Of a stretch of 64,000 nt of DNA, positions 26,097 through 34,054 are shown piece after piece (position 1 is the first letter of the stretch; every line of letters begins with the position of its first letter). The stretch is from Bacteroidales bacterium (GTDB lineage Bacteria > Bacteroidota > Bacteroidia > Bacteroidales > UBA932), in the NCBI GenBank assembly GCA_017617035.1, contig JAFZWV010000030.1, positions 1 to 64,000 of the forward strand, given 5' to 3'. The position numbers were made by a program, and so were the translations under genes. The notes beneath the pieces are model-generated. The model was not told the origin of the DNA, searched no databases, and saw only the letters and a program-made list of their open reading frames with translations.

Positions 26097-27323
26097 ATGA
26101 AAAAGACACTTGCCCTTGCCGCCGGACTTCTCGCCCTTAGTGTGAGCGCTTCCGCGCAGGCCCAGAAACCGAAGGTTAATTTCCCCGAGTACAAGTTTAC
26201 AACTATCAAGGAACTTTCCGTTACTTCAGTCAAGAATCAGAAGAGCAGCGGTACCTGCTGGGCTTTCTCTACGCTCAGTTTCGTCGAGTCTGAGATTATC
26301 CGTATAAATGGTATTAACGATCCTGAGAAGTATCCGGATCTTTCCGAGTTCTTCGTGGTGAGCAACTCCTACAGGGAGCGTGCCGTCAAATACGTTATGC
26401 TCGACGGAGCCCTCGCTTTCCGCGTTGGAAGCGAAGCCGACGACGTGCTTCATGTCATCCGTGACCATGGCATCGTGCCCAATGTCGAGATGACCGGCAT
26501 GAACTACGGAACCGACCTTCCCAAGCAGGCCGAGCTGGACGCAGTCCTCAAGGCATACATGGACGCCGTGGTGAAGAACCCCAACAGGACCCTTACTACA
26601 GCCTGGCAGCGCGGTCTTGGAGCCATCCTCGACGAATATCTGGGAAAGCGCCCCGAGAAGTTCACCGTCGACGGAGTTGAGTATACTCCCGAAAGCTATC
26701 GTGACGCACTTAAGTTCAACCCGGACGACTATATTACCATCACTTCGTTCACACACCATCCTTTCTACACATGGTTCCCGATCGAGGTTTGCGACAACTG
26801 GCGCTGGGATGAATCCTACAATGTCCCCATCGACGAATTCATGGAGATCCTCGACAACGCCCTTGAGAATGGCTATACAGCCGCCTGGGGCGCTGATGTG
26901 AGCGAGCCCGGCTTTACCCGCGACGGTCTTGCGATCCTCGCCGATGTCGAGCTTACCAACGCCGGTTCTGACCAGGCCCACTGGGTCGGTTACGGAGAGG
27001 CTAAGGACAGCGACAAGAAGCCCAAGAACGGCTCCAAGACGAATAATGTGGTTGAAAAGGAGGTCTCTCAGGAGATACGCCAGTTCGAGTTTGAGAACAA
27101 GACCATGACCGACGACCACGGTATGCACATCTTCGGCATCGCTCAGGATCAGTGGGGTGGTAAGTACTACCTCGTCAAGAATTCCTGGGGCGAGACAGGC
27201 AAATACAAAGGTATCTGGTACGCCAGCGAGAAGTTTGTCAAGGCCCAGAGCCTCGATATCATGATCCATCGCGACGCCCTCCCCGCAGGCTTCGCCGAGA
27301 AGCATCCGAATATCAACCGTTAG
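26097..27323 (+). CDS. C1 family (bleomycin hydrolase-like) aminopeptidase
   Basis: The 408-residue papain-fold peptidase has a signal peptide (MKKTLALAAGLLALSVSASA) and the C1B layout: Cys54 in SSGTCWAFST, His in DDHGMHIFGIA and Asn in VKNSWGE. Bacteroidetes encode exported relatives of PepC/bleomycin hydrolase that trim peptides in the periplasm. The segment SDQAHWVGYGEAKDSDK is typical of this subgroup. The ATG at 26097 is chosen because the signal peptide starts there. pssA follows after 3 bases in the same operon. Confidence 0.92.
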   Translation: MKKTLALAAGLLALSVSASAQAQKPKVNFPEYKFTTIKELSVTSVKNQKSSGTCWAFSTLSFVESEIIRINGINDPEKYPDLSEFFVVSNSYRERAVKYVMLDGALAFRVGSEADDVLHVIRDHGIVPNVEMTGMNYGTDLPKQAELDAVLKAYMDAVVKNPNRTLTTAWQRGLGAILDEYLGKRPEKFTVDGVEYTPESYRDALKFNPDDYITITSFTHHPFYTWFPIEVCDNWRWDESYNVPIDEFMEILDNALENGYTAAWGADVSEPGFTRDGLAILADVELTNAGSDQAHWVGYGEAKDSDKKPKNGSKTNNVVEKEVSQEIRQFEFENKTMTDDHGMHIFGIAQDQWGGKYYLVKNSWGETGKYKGIWYASEKFVKAQSLDIMIHRDALPAGFAEKHPNINR

Positions 27324-27326
27324 CCT

Positions 27327-28049
27327 ATGGCTTGCATTAAGAAATACGTTCCCGACTTTATCACTTCGCTTGGGCTGGCTTCAGGCGTACTGGGTGTGGT
27401 TTTCGCCCTCGAGGGCAAGATCTGGCTGGCATTCCCACTGATGCTCGCGGCAGCCGTCTTTGATTTCTGCGACGGACTTGCTGCGCGCGCCCTGGATGCA
27501 TATTCAGATCTCGGCAAGGAGCTCGATTCGCTCAGCGACATGGTCAGTTTCGCCGTTCTTCCGTCGGTTATGCTCTATAACCTGATGAAGACCTGCACCT
27601 TCTCTTCGAGCGCATGGTGTCTGGTTCCGCTTCTTCTGGCCGTGTTCTCCGGTCTGAGGCTCGCCAAGTTCAACGTAGACCCGCGTCAGCATATGAGCTT
27701 CGTAGGCCTGCCGACCCCGGTCGCTGCGCTGCTGTGCGGCTCGCTCTGCTACTTCGTAGCCTATGAGCCCGCCTCGCTGCTCGCAACCCTCAGCGGCGGC
27801 CTGGTATTCGTGCCCGTTCTGGCCGTCTGCCTTTGCGCCCTGCTGGTTTGCGAGCTGCCCATGTTCTCGATGAAGATAGCGGCAGGAGATACTAAAACTA
27901 TCCTCTGGAAGAGAGTATCCTTCATAATCGAAATAGCGATTATCCTGGCGTGCGTACTTCTTCTTGGTTATAACTGGTCGCTGGCAGTAGTCCTGTCCTG
28001 CGTACTGTACATACTTAAAAATCTCGTTTACGCAGTTTTCAAAGTATAA
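27327..28049 (+). CDS. pssA: CDP-diacylglycerol-serine O-phosphatidyltransferase
   Basis: PssA makes phosphatidylserine, the precursor of phosphatidylethanolamine, in the inner membrane. The CDP-alcohol phosphotransferase signature is complete: Asp46, Asp49-Gly50, Ala53-Arg54, Gly63, Asp67 and Asp71. About six to seven hydrophobic segments fill the 240 residues, which is the normal size for the Bacteroidetes type. It is flanked at 3 and 1 bases by the C1 peptidase and a lipoprotein gene. Confidence 0.95.
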   Translation: MACIKKYVPDFITSLGLASGVLGVVFALEGKIWLAFPLMLAAAVFDFCDGLAARALDAYSDLGKELDSLSDMVSFAVLPSVMLYNLMKTCTFSSSAWCLVPLLLAVFSGLRLAKFNVDPRQHMSFVGLPTPVAALLCGSLCYFVAYEPASLLATLSGGLVFVPVLAVCLCALLVCELPMFSMKIAAGDTKTILWKRVSFIIEIAIILACVLLLGYNWSLAVVLSCVLYILKNLVYAVFKV

Positions 28050-28050
28050 G

Positions 28051-29046
28051 ATGAATATTAAAACTTCCATAGTCCTGTTAATCCCTTTGCTGGGACTGTG
28101 TGCCTGTAAGCCTAAGGTGGTCTCGGAAAGGCCCGTCATAGGCTTTGTCTCGGAGGTCGTCCAAGAGAGGGCAAACCCCACTCATCAGTTTCTCGGTGGC
28201 TTTAAGTCCGGTGACGCAAATGCCAATATAGTCGTCTTCGGTCCTCTTGAGGAGGCCAGGCCGATGTCATTTTCGCTTTTCCTTTTCGACAAATTCGACA
28301 ATGTCGATGCAAGGCCTGTATGCGACTCCCTTCTTGATTTCAGCGGGGAAGTCATTACCAGGGTCATAATGGGCGATAAGACTCCTTTGGCTGAATTCCG
28401 GACTGAAGACGACGCCTTGAAGCTCCGCGAGCTTACTGTCAAGGCGGCTCTTGCCTGCATGGATACTCTCAGTCTCAGGACCCCCAACGACCTTTCTTCC
28501 TTCTCACACAAAGCAAAGGGTAAGGTTATTGTCATAACCCCTTCGGCTATGGCGGCCTATGGAAAGTATGACCTTGATTCGCTGCTTCGCGCGTTCAATA
28601 TTGCCGAAGTGGCGTTCTTCCCCCTGGAACTCATGGCAGACAGGGCTCTTGCTAAGCCGGAGACCCGCATTGGAATCGTCTCCTCTCAGTCTCCGGAACT
28701 CTACGAAGAGTTCTTCAAGTACCGTCCCGATGCCGAAGGTCATTTCATTGGGGTATACCCGAAGGAGACTGTCCTGGATCCTGTTAGCGTTGTTGATTCG
28801 CTTGCGCTGGACGTCCTCCTTCTCGACGACTATACTGTAGTGGCAGATTCGCTGCGCGCCCGTTTCCCCAAGCTCGAGGTATTCAGCCCCGGCGAGGTGG
28901 TCAGCGAGGCTTGTTTCAAGGCGATGCGCCGTCGCAATATCTTTACTCATAGAGTGGCATATCCCAAGAGAGAAACCTATACAGCCCTCTTGAACGAGGA
29001 TTTGGAGTTTATCCTGATAGATTCAGATGACAGAGAACTCTTTTAA
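28051..29046 (+). CDS. Lipoprotein of unknown function
   Basis: I do not recognise this 331-residue protein. It has a lipobox (LLGLCAC) and then alternating beta strands and helices, for example GFVSEVVQ, NIVVFGPLE, KGKVIVITPSAMAAYG, RIGIVSSQSPELYEEFF, LDVLLLDDY, with a final EFILIDSDD. The pattern recalls a two-lobed periplasmic-binding or racemase-like alpha/beta fold, but that is only an impression. It lies between pssA and the exonuclease gene, overlapping the latter by 20 bases, so it is firmly part of this operon. Confidence 0.75.
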   Translation: MNIKTSIVLLIPLLGLCACKPKVVSERPVIGFVSEVVQERANPTHQFLGGFKSGDANANIVVFGPLEEARPMSFSLFLFDKFDNVDARPVCDSLLDFSGEVITRVIMGDKTPLAEFRTEDDALKLRELTVKAALACMDTLSLRTPNDLSSFSHKAKGKVIVITPSAMAAYGKYDLDSLLRAFNIAEVAFFPLELMADRALAKPETRIGIVSSQSPELYEEFFKYRPDAEGHFIGVYPKETVLDPVSVVDSLALDVLLLDDYTVVADSLRARFPKLEVFSPGEVVSEACFKAMRRRNIFTHRVAYPKRETYTALLNEDLEFILIDSDDRELF

Positions 29047-29665
29047 GCCGGCAATAACTCCGGAAGAGCTTGAAAAACTCCCGCTGGATGCCTTCAAGGG
29101 GGAGATAATAGTTATCGACTCTCCAGGTATAGAGTACTACAAGGCAATCCAGTATTTGCGTAAGCAGAAGATACTTGGTTTCGATACCGAGACCAGGCCC
29201 GTCTTCGAGCCCCATCATCCCCACAGAGGGGTGGCTTTAGTGCAACTTTCCGGGCCCGATAAAGCATTCCTTTTCAGGGTGTGTAAGATGGGTCTCAGGC
29301 GAAGGATACGCTATATCCTCTCGGATCCCGAGATTATCAAGGTCGGAGCCGCTTCCGGCGACGACGTCCGCTGTCTTCAGCGTCTCGCCCCGTTTGAGGG
29401 AAAGGGCTTTGTGGACCTTCAGAAGATAGGATGGGAGTGGGGTATCAAAGATAAAAGCGTCAAGAAGATGGCCGGTCTGATTCTGGGGATCAGAATCTCC
29501 AAGACCCAGCAGCTCTCTAACTGGGAGGCGGATAAACTCTCGCCCGCCCAGCAGCTTTACGCCGCCACCGATGCCTGGGTTTGCCGGGAGATGTATCTGA
29601 AGCTGCTCGATACAGTCAAAAAACCGCTTAAGTTGGATGAGCAAGGTAATATTAAAGAAAGATAG
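29027..29665 (+). CDS. 3'-5' exonuclease, RNase D-like (DEDDy)
   Basis: The 212-residue protein is a single DEDD exonuclease domain. Motif I is GFDTET, motif II is KVGAASGDDVRCLQ and motif III is YAATDAWVCREMY, placing it in the DEDDy group. It lacks the HRDC domains of RNase D (about 370 residues), so the substrate, RNA or DNA, is open. It overlaps the upstream lipoprotein gene by 20 bases and the downstream rlmI by 29 bases, which suggests coupled translation with an RNA-modifying enzyme. Confidence 0.88.
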   Translation: MTENSFKPAITPEELEKLPLDAFKGEIIVIDSPGIEYYKAIQYLRKQKILGFDTETRPVFEPHHPHRGVALVQLSGPDKAFLFRVCKMGLRRRIRYILSDPEIIKVGAASGDDVRCLQRLAPFEGKGFVDLQKIGWEWGIKDKSVKKMAGLILGIRISKTQQLSNWEADKLSPAQQLYAATDAWVCREMYLKLLDTVKKPLKLDEQGNIKER

Positions 29666-30824
29666 GGAAGGGAGCCTCCTGAGGTTCCATCCCTGGGTGT
29701 TTTCCGGAGCCATAGCCCAGATAGTCGGCAAGCCCTCCGAGGGCGATGTCGTGACCGTGCAGGCTTCAGACGGGTCCGTGCTTGGCTGCGGCCACTACCA
29801 GATAGGCTCGATCGCGGTGCGCATGCTCTCGTTCGAGATGGACGGGCTCGACCAGTCTTTCTGGACCGATTCGATCCGGGCGGCCTACGAGGCCCGCAAG
29901 GCCTTCGGATTGGTCGACAATCCGCAAACTAACTGCTACCGCCTTGTCCATGGCGAAGGCGACAGCCTTCCCGGGCTCATCATCGACTGGTACGACGGCG
30001 TCTGCGTAATGCAGGCCCACAGCGTGGGCATGTTCAGGGCCAAGAAACAGATTACCGAGGCTCTGCAGGCCGTCTATGGCGAGCGTTTAAAGGCCGTATA
30101 CGACAAGAGTTCCGGTACTGCACCCTTCAAGGCCGGACTGGACCTGGTCGACGGCTATACTTATACCGCACCGGGCTTCGTGGGCTCCGAGGCCGTGGTC
30201 CTGGAAAACGGCCATAAGTTCTACGTAAACTGGGACGAAGGCCAGAAGACGGGTTTCTTCCTGGATCAGCGCGAGAACAGGGCTCTGGTGGCCCGCTATG
30301 CCGCTGGTAAGAACGTCCTGAATCTCTTCTGCTACACGGGCGGCTTCTCGATTTATGCCCTGGCCTCTGGCGCCCTCCATGTCGATTCGGTCGATTCGTC
30401 GGCGCGCGCTATGGCCATGGTCGACAGGAATGTCGAGTTGAACGGCTTTTCGAATCACACCTCCTATACTGCAGACGCCATTGAGTTCCTGGGTAAGTGC
30501 GAAGCAGGGAAGTACGATCTTATGATTGTAGACCCGCCGGCTTTTGCCAAGCATCGCGGCGTTCTGCGCAACGCGCTTCGCGCCTATCAGCGCCTGAACG
30601 CAGCCGCGATCGCTAAGGTTGCCCCCGGCGGTCTCATCTTCACCTTCTCTTGCTCGCAGGTCGTTGACAAAGAAGCCTTCGCCCTTGCAGTATTCAGCGC
30701 TGCAGCTCAGGTAGGTAGGCGTGTTCGTATCGTCGACCGCCTCTGCCAGCCTGCAGACCATGCCGTGAACATCTATCATCCTGAAGGAGAGTACCTCAAG
30801 GGCCTTCTGCTTTACGTAGAATAA
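29637..30824 (+). CDS. rlmI: 23S rRNA m5C1962 methyltransferase-like (RlmI family)
   Basis: RlmI-type enzymes methylate C1962 of 23S rRNA using S-adenosylmethionine. The 395-residue protein has an N-terminal PUA domain (about 1-80, with RFHPWVFSGAI), a linking domain, and a Rossmann methyltransferase with motif I VLNLFCYTGGFSIYA, motif IV IVDPPAFAKHR and motif VI FTFSCSQVV containing the likely catalytic cysteine. Length equals E. coli RlmI. The start overlaps the exonuclease gene by 29 bases; no better start is visible. Confidence 0.9.
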   Translation: MSKVILKKDREGSLLRFHPWVFSGAIAQIVGKPSEGDVVTVQASDGSVLGCGHYQIGSIAVRMLSFEMDGLDQSFWTDSIRAAYEARKAFGLVDNPQTNCYRLVHGEGDSLPGLIIDWYDGVCVMQAHSVGMFRAKKQITEALQAVYGERLKAVYDKSSGTAPFKAGLDLVDGYTYTAPGFVGSEAVVLENGHKFYVNWDEGQKTGFFLDQRENRALVARYAAGKNVLNLFCYTGGFSIYALASGALHVDSVDSSARAMAMVDRNVELNGFSNHTSYTADAIEFLGKCEAGKYDLMIVDPPAFAKHRGVLRNALRAYQRLNAAAIAKVAPGGLIFTFSCSQVVDKEAFALAVFSAAAQVGRRVRIVDRLCQPADHAVNIYHPEGEYLKGLLLYVE

Positions 30825-30835
30825 TACTTTATAAT

Positions 30836-31651
30836 ATGAAACATAGTCTTCTTTTCCTGGTGGGACTGCTGGTGGCAGTTTCCTGCAACTGCGGTGGCCG
30901 CAAGGCACCTGCCGTGCTTCCTCCGTCCGCTTCAGGACCGGCCTCTGCCGATTATTTGTCGGGCTACTCTTTGTATGGTTCGTCGGATACTCTCCGATAT
31001 AGATATATCGAGCCGCTTGCCCTTGAGAAAGGTAAGAAGTATCCGCTAGTTCTGTTCCTTCATGGTGCCGGTGAGCGGGGAAGTGACAATGAAGCACAGT
31101 TGATTCATTGCTCAAGGGTGTTCACTAGCCCGGTCAACCGCCTGGACTATCCTTGCTATGCTATCTTCCCTCAATGTCCTGAAGATGGATATTGGGCATA
31201 TCCGGACCGTTCGGCTTTCGCTCTTAAGAACCTTCCGGTAGATTTCCCGGAAACCGACCTTATGAAGGCCGTTATCGAGCTCGTAGATTCTTTCGCCGAG
31301 ACTTATCCTGTCGATACCCGCAGACTGTATGTCATGGGCCTTTCCATGGGCGGAATGGCCACCTTCGATATCCTTGCCCGTCATCCGGAAAAGTTCGCCG
31401 CTGCCGTGCCCATTTGCGGCGCTATCAATGTCGACCGTCTGGGACCTGAGATCAAGTCTTCTGTTCGCATTTACCACGGCGACGCCGACCCGGTAGTCCC
31501 TCTCTACTATGCCCGCGCAGCCTACTGGAAACTGCTGTCCAGCGGTGCTTCAGTCGAATATAAGGAATACCCAGGCGTCGGCCACAATTCCTGGGACCCC
31601 GCCGTCTCCGAACCCGATTTCCTCAGCTGGATGTTCTCAAAAAAGAAATAG
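30836..31651 (+). CDS. Alpha/beta-hydrolase esterase lipoprotein
   Basis: The 271-residue lipoprotein (lipobox LVAVSC) is a predicted peptidase/esterase of the COG4099 type. The oxyanion segment is LFLHGAGERGSDNE, the nucleophile elbow is GLSMGGMA, the acid is in YHGDADPVVP and the His is in GVGHNSWD. Relatives include feruloyl and acetyl-xylan esterases and PHB depolymerase-like proteins, so it may deacylate plant polysaccharides, but the substrate is not clear. It is the last gene of the operon, 11 bases after rlmI, and is followed by a strong terminator. Confidence 0.85.
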   Translation: MKHSLLFLVGLLVAVSCNCGGRKAPAVLPPSASGPASADYLSGYSLYGSSDTLRYRYIEPLALEKGKKYPLVLFLHGAGERGSDNEAQLIHCSRVFTSPVNRLDYPCYAIFPQCPEDGYWAYPDRSAFALKNLPVDFPETDLMKAVIELVDSFAETYPVDTRRLYVMGLSMGGMATFDILARHPEKFAAAVPICGAINVDRLGPEIKSSVRIYHGDADPVVPLYYARAAYWKLLSSGASVEYKEYPGVGHNSWDPAVSEPDFLSWMFSKKK

Positions 31652-31660
31652 CCATTTTTG

Positions 31661-31700
31661 GACTTCTCCCCCCTATTTTACGGGGAGAAGTCGATTTTTT
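31661..31700 (+). terminator. rho-independent terminator of the pssA operon
   Basis: An 11-bp stem (GACTTCTCCCC with GGGGAGAAGTC) is followed by GATTTTTTT. The T-run merges into the -33 element of the tRNA-Cys promoter. Confidence 0.93.
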
Positions 31701-31728
31701 TGCAATTGAAAGAATTTGCGTATATTTG
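31699..31728 (+). promoter_or_regulatory. tRNA-Cys promoter
   Basis: TTTG (31699-31702), an 18-base spacer and TATATTTG (31721-31728) match the Bacteroidetes consensus; the tRNA begins 9 bases later. Confidence 0.8.
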
Positions 31729-31737
31729 CACCCACAA

Positions 31738-31808
31738 GGTGCTTGGGCCGGGAGGTTAGGCACTGGTCTGCAAAACCAGTTAGAGCGGTTCAATTCCGCT
31801 AGGCACCT
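31738..31808 (+). tRNA. tRNA-Cys (anticodon GCA)
   Basis: The 71-nt cloverleaf has acceptor GGTGCTT/AGGCACC, D stem GCC/GGC, an anticodon stem closing on CTGCAAA (anticodon GCA), a T arm AGCGG-TTCAATT-CCGCT and discriminator T. CCA is not encoded. Confidence 0.95.
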
Positions 31809-31810
31809 CA

Positions 31811-31846
31811 AAAAATCGGGAGAGTTATTCGACTCTTCCGATTTTT
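31811..31846 (+). terminator. Terminator after tRNA-Cys
   Basis: A 14-bp stem (AAAAATCGGGAGAG with CTCTTCCGATTTTT, one G-U) encloses an 8-base loop and is rich in Ts at its 3' side. It would also work, less perfectly, on the minus strand. Confidence 0.88.
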
Positions 31847-31849
31847 GCT

Positions 31850-31908
31850 TCTTTGCTTCTATAAAAACTAAACCCGCGTGTTTGATTTCTCAGGGACACA
31901 CGGGGATT
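31850..31908 (-). ncRNA. Candidate small RNA divergent from the Abi/HEPN gene
   Basis: A full minus-strand promoter lies just upstream. The predicted transcript forms a 9-bp stem from CCCGTGTGT and ACACGCGGG (31873-31881 with 31896-31904), then TTTAGTTTTTAT, so it may end there or read on to the hairpin at 31811-31846. The stem is complete only on the minus strand, where a G-U pair replaces what would be a C-A mismatch on the plus strand. No reading frame is present. Confidence 0.4.
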
Positions 31909-31910
31909 CC

Positions 31911-31945
31911 ATTGCAAAGATACGTAGTATTCTTATATTTGCAAA
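31911..31945. promoter_or_regulatory. Interlocked divergent promoters of Abi gene and small RNA
   Basis: Plus strand: ATTG (31911-31914), 19 bases, TATATTTG (31934-31941). Minus strand: TTTG (31942-31945), 19 bases, TATCTTTG (31915-31922). Each -33 element lies beside the other promoter's -7 box, so the two promoters occupy the same 35 bases and probably exclude each other. Confidence 0.6.
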
Positions 31946-31966
31946 TAGAATTGAAAAACTTCGAAT

Positions 31967-32627
31967 ATGAACTATCAAAACTATGAAAAGGCCTTCTCTC
32001 CGGCTAGACTAACCAAGTATTTGCTCGCTTGCCATGGGAATGTAGTATCAGCTCTGACATTGTATCGTCTTAATATTAGACTATGCCAGAAATTATACGG
32101 TATTCTTAATATCTTCGAGGTGGTCCTTCGCAATGCAATTGATAATCATTATAAAGCGTATTTTGCTGATGGTGATTGGATTCGAGATCAGCTGTCTCCG
32201 TCTGGGATGTTGGCCTTTCATCCTCAAAAGGAATCTACAGGCAGTATAGTGTGTTCTTTGATTAATTCCGGACGATACTCAAATGATAGGATTGTTTCGT
32301 CTGTCTCAATGGGATTTTGGACTTATTTGTTTACAAAAGAGCCATTTCGCCGTGGTGGAAAAACACTTCTGAAAGTCTTCCCGGGGAAGAGGCCAGAGAG
32401 CTATATACAACGAACTCCAACAAATCAAAGCCTTTAGAAACAGAATTGCGCATCATGAAGCTATATGCTTCGATGAAAGTGGGGTAATAAGCACACAAAC
32501 TGCAAGAGAAAACTATAATCTCATTTTGAAGTATATAAAATACCTCGGATATTCAGAAACCCAACTATGTTTTGGGTTAGATGTTTTGCCAAACAATATT
32601 ATGTCGAAAATAGACAAACTATTGTAG
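31967..32627 (+). pseudogene. Abi family HEPN protein, frameshifted
   Basis: The first frame (156 codons, to 32437) begins MNYQNYEKAFSPARLTKYLL and has EVVLRNAIDNHY and GFWTYLFTKEPFRRGGKTLL, typical of abortive-infection Abi_2/AbiD/F-like proteins. After about 32395-32403 the homology continues in another frame as IYNELQQIKAFRNRIAHHEAICFDE and on to a TAG at 32627 (quoted in segments: IYNELQQIKAF, RNRIAHHEAI). RNRIAH is the R-x4-H ribonuclease motif of HEPN proteins. The shift equals one added or two lost bases near AGAGAGCTATATA. The gene is more AT-rich than its neighbours and lies beside tRNA-Cys, which suggests horizontal transfer. The intact protein would be about 220 residues and probably an RNA-cleaving phage-defence or toxin protein. 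Confidence 0.78.
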
Positions 32628-33521
32628 CAGGTATTTATGGATGTACTGTTCAATGTAGGATTCGAAGGCGGGGGAGTCGATGATCTTGATGTCGGAGGCG
32701 AGGCCTACATAGAAGCGGCAGATACCGGCATAGTTGTAGATTTCGGTATCGAGGATCCAGCGGTCTCCTTTACGGCTCAGATCATTCTCAGCGAGGGGAT
32801 GCTCCTCCACCAGGAGGTTTTTTGCCATCACGCTAAGCGAGAGCCGGACGCGCATCGGAATCCTCCCCGACATTCCGAATACGTCCAGGCCCTGCTTTTC
32901 GTGTAGTTCTTCATTAGTCCAGTCCTCATCTTCCAGAAGCATCGCTTCCTCCATACGGGACAGTTTGAACAGTTTGTTTCGTCCGTCCTGAAGGTCGAAG
33001 CCCCATACATCTATATAGTTAGTAGTAAATCCAAAGGGCTCAATGAAGCGGTCACGAACTGTGTGTGAATTACCCGATTCATAGTTCTTCAGGACCACTT
33101 TTTTCTTGCACCTGATACCCTTAGCAAGGGTTTCTACGATATTGCGCAGCGAACGGCCATCAACCAGATCGGCGATACCTGTGCTGTCGTAAATAATCGA
33201 GAGCTTCTTCTGAAGATTGGCTTTCAAAGCGTTGGTCGGGTCGAGCCTGTCGATAAGATTATTGACAAGATGAGCCTCTTCGTCGGAGAAGTACACGAGA
33301 TTCTGGAACTCCGGGTAGTCCTCCGGCATACTCTTGAGCTTGTAGACATTGGGCGCAAGCTTCTCGACCACGAATCCACACTCCTTGAAGGTATCAATAT
33401 ACCTGTAGATGGACCTGTATGATGTTTCCAGTTGCCGGGCGAGTTCCTCGACACTATAATCAACACTACCCGACATCAGCGCCATCAGACGCAAAAGTCT
33501 TTCCACTTTCGGCTGGTCCAT
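32619..33521 (-). CDS. WYL-domain transcriptional regulator
   Basis: The 300-residue protein has an N-terminal winged helix (about 1-60, with YSVEELARQLETSYRSIYRYIDTF) and a WYL-type ligand domain (about 145-225, with FGFTTNYIDVWGFDLQDGRNKLFKLSRM), then a C-terminal WCX-like part. WYL regulators often control defence or DNA-damage genes, which is of interest because its 3' end overlaps the Abi remnant by 9 bases in convergent orientation. The ligand and targets are not known. A very small gene may precede it at 33534-33632 in the same transcript. Confidence 0.88.
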   Translation of the reverse strand: MDQPKVERLLRLMALMSGSVDYSVEELARQLETSYRSIYRYIDTFKECGFVVEKLAPNVYKLKSMPEDYPEFQNLVYFSDEEAHLVNNLIDRLDPTNALKANLQKKLSIIYDSTGIADLVDGRSLRNIVETLAKGIRCKKKVVLKNYESGNSHTVRDRFIEPFGFTTNYIDVWGFDLQDGRNKLFKLSRMEEAMLLEDEDWTNEELHEKQGLDVFGMSGRIPMRVRLSLSVMAKNLLVEEHPLAENDLSRKGDRWILDTEIYNYAGICRFYVGLASDIKIIDSPAFESYIEQYIHKYLLQ

Positions 33522-33533
33522 ACCTATATATTA

Positions 33534-33632
33534 TTATTGCTCTTCAACCTCTACAAATTCAAGATCAAGGTCGTCGATAAGCATTGCAACTTCTGCGGAA
33601 GCGCTGATCCAATCAATCATTTCTTTGCTCAT
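33534..33632 (-). CDS. Possible small acidic protein upstream of WYL regulator
   Basis: A 32-codon frame starts MSKEMIDWISASAEVAML and ends DLEFVEVEEQ. It lies 12 bases before the WYL regulator and 27 bases after a -7 promoter box, so it would be the first gene of that transcript. It is strongly acidic and amphipathic. No family is recognised, and a frame this short can occur by chance. Confidence 0.4.
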   Translation of the reverse strand: MSKEMIDWISASAEVAMLIDDLDLEFVEVEEQ

Positions 33633-33659
33633 AACAATTGTTCTTTTTGTTCAACACTG

Positions 33660-33667
33660 CAAAGATA
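33660..33667 (-). promoter_or_regulatory. -7 promoter box of the WYL regulator transcript
   Basis: Minus-strand TATCTTTG fits TAnnTTTG. A second candidate, TATTTTTG, lies at 33692-33699. Confidence 0.5.
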
Positions 33668-34018
33668 TGACCGCTTTTTGACAACTCTCGTCAAAAATAC
33701 AAAATGTTCGAAGAAAATGCAAAAAAATCGAGATTTCTCCACGCGCTCCGCTTGGTCGAAATGACAACGGCGCAATAATCGCTCTAAAAAGCGCCCACGA
33801 GGGGGTAAACACCTCAATTGGCGCCAAAATCGGCTAAAAAAGCGCCGGGTCGCGTAGCGATGACGCAGGATAGGATGGAAGGGTACGAAGGAGCGAAGCG
33901 ACTGAGCCCCTCGTGGGGGACATCCCGACCGCAGGCATCAAAAATAGCCGAAAAAACGCCTTTGTATGTGGCTGAGAATCAATCGTTAAAAAATTTTTAA
34001 AAAAATTATTAAAAATAT
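33668..34018. repeat. Gene-free mosaic of degenerate repeats
   Basis: No convincing gene is present. 33730-33765 is one arm of the dispersed GAGATTTCTC...TCGAAATGAC repeat (family D). A CCCACGAGGGGG / CCCCTCGTGGGGG inverted repeat brackets 33796-33926. Two similar AAAAAAGCGCC / AAAAAACGCC blocks flank a GC-rich GAGCGAAGCGACTGAGC stretch. The last 50 bases are almost pure A/T and lead into a promoter. Confidence 0.55.
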
Positions 34019-34048
34019 TTTGAAATTAAAAAAAGTGTTGTACCTTTG
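34019..34048 (+). promoter_or_regulatory. Promoter of candidate small RNA
   Basis: TTTG (34019-34022), an 18-base spacer and TACCTTTG (34041-34048) match the consensus. The only gene downstream is on the opposite strand. Confidence 0.7.
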
Positions 34049-34054
34049 TATTCG

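Noticed and set aside
32385..32437. Programmed ribosomal frameshifting in the Abi gene
   Set aside because: No slippery heptamer or downstream pseudoknot is apparent at the junction; mutation or assembly error is simpler.
31738..32627. Genomic island integrated into tRNA-Cys
   Set aside because: I looked for a repeat of the tRNA 3' end downstream and for an integrase gene and saw neither, so only a hotspot, not a defined island, is supported.
33696..34018. CRISPR array in the repeat-rich gap
   Set aside because: The repeats differ from one another, are not regularly spaced, and no cas gene is nearby.
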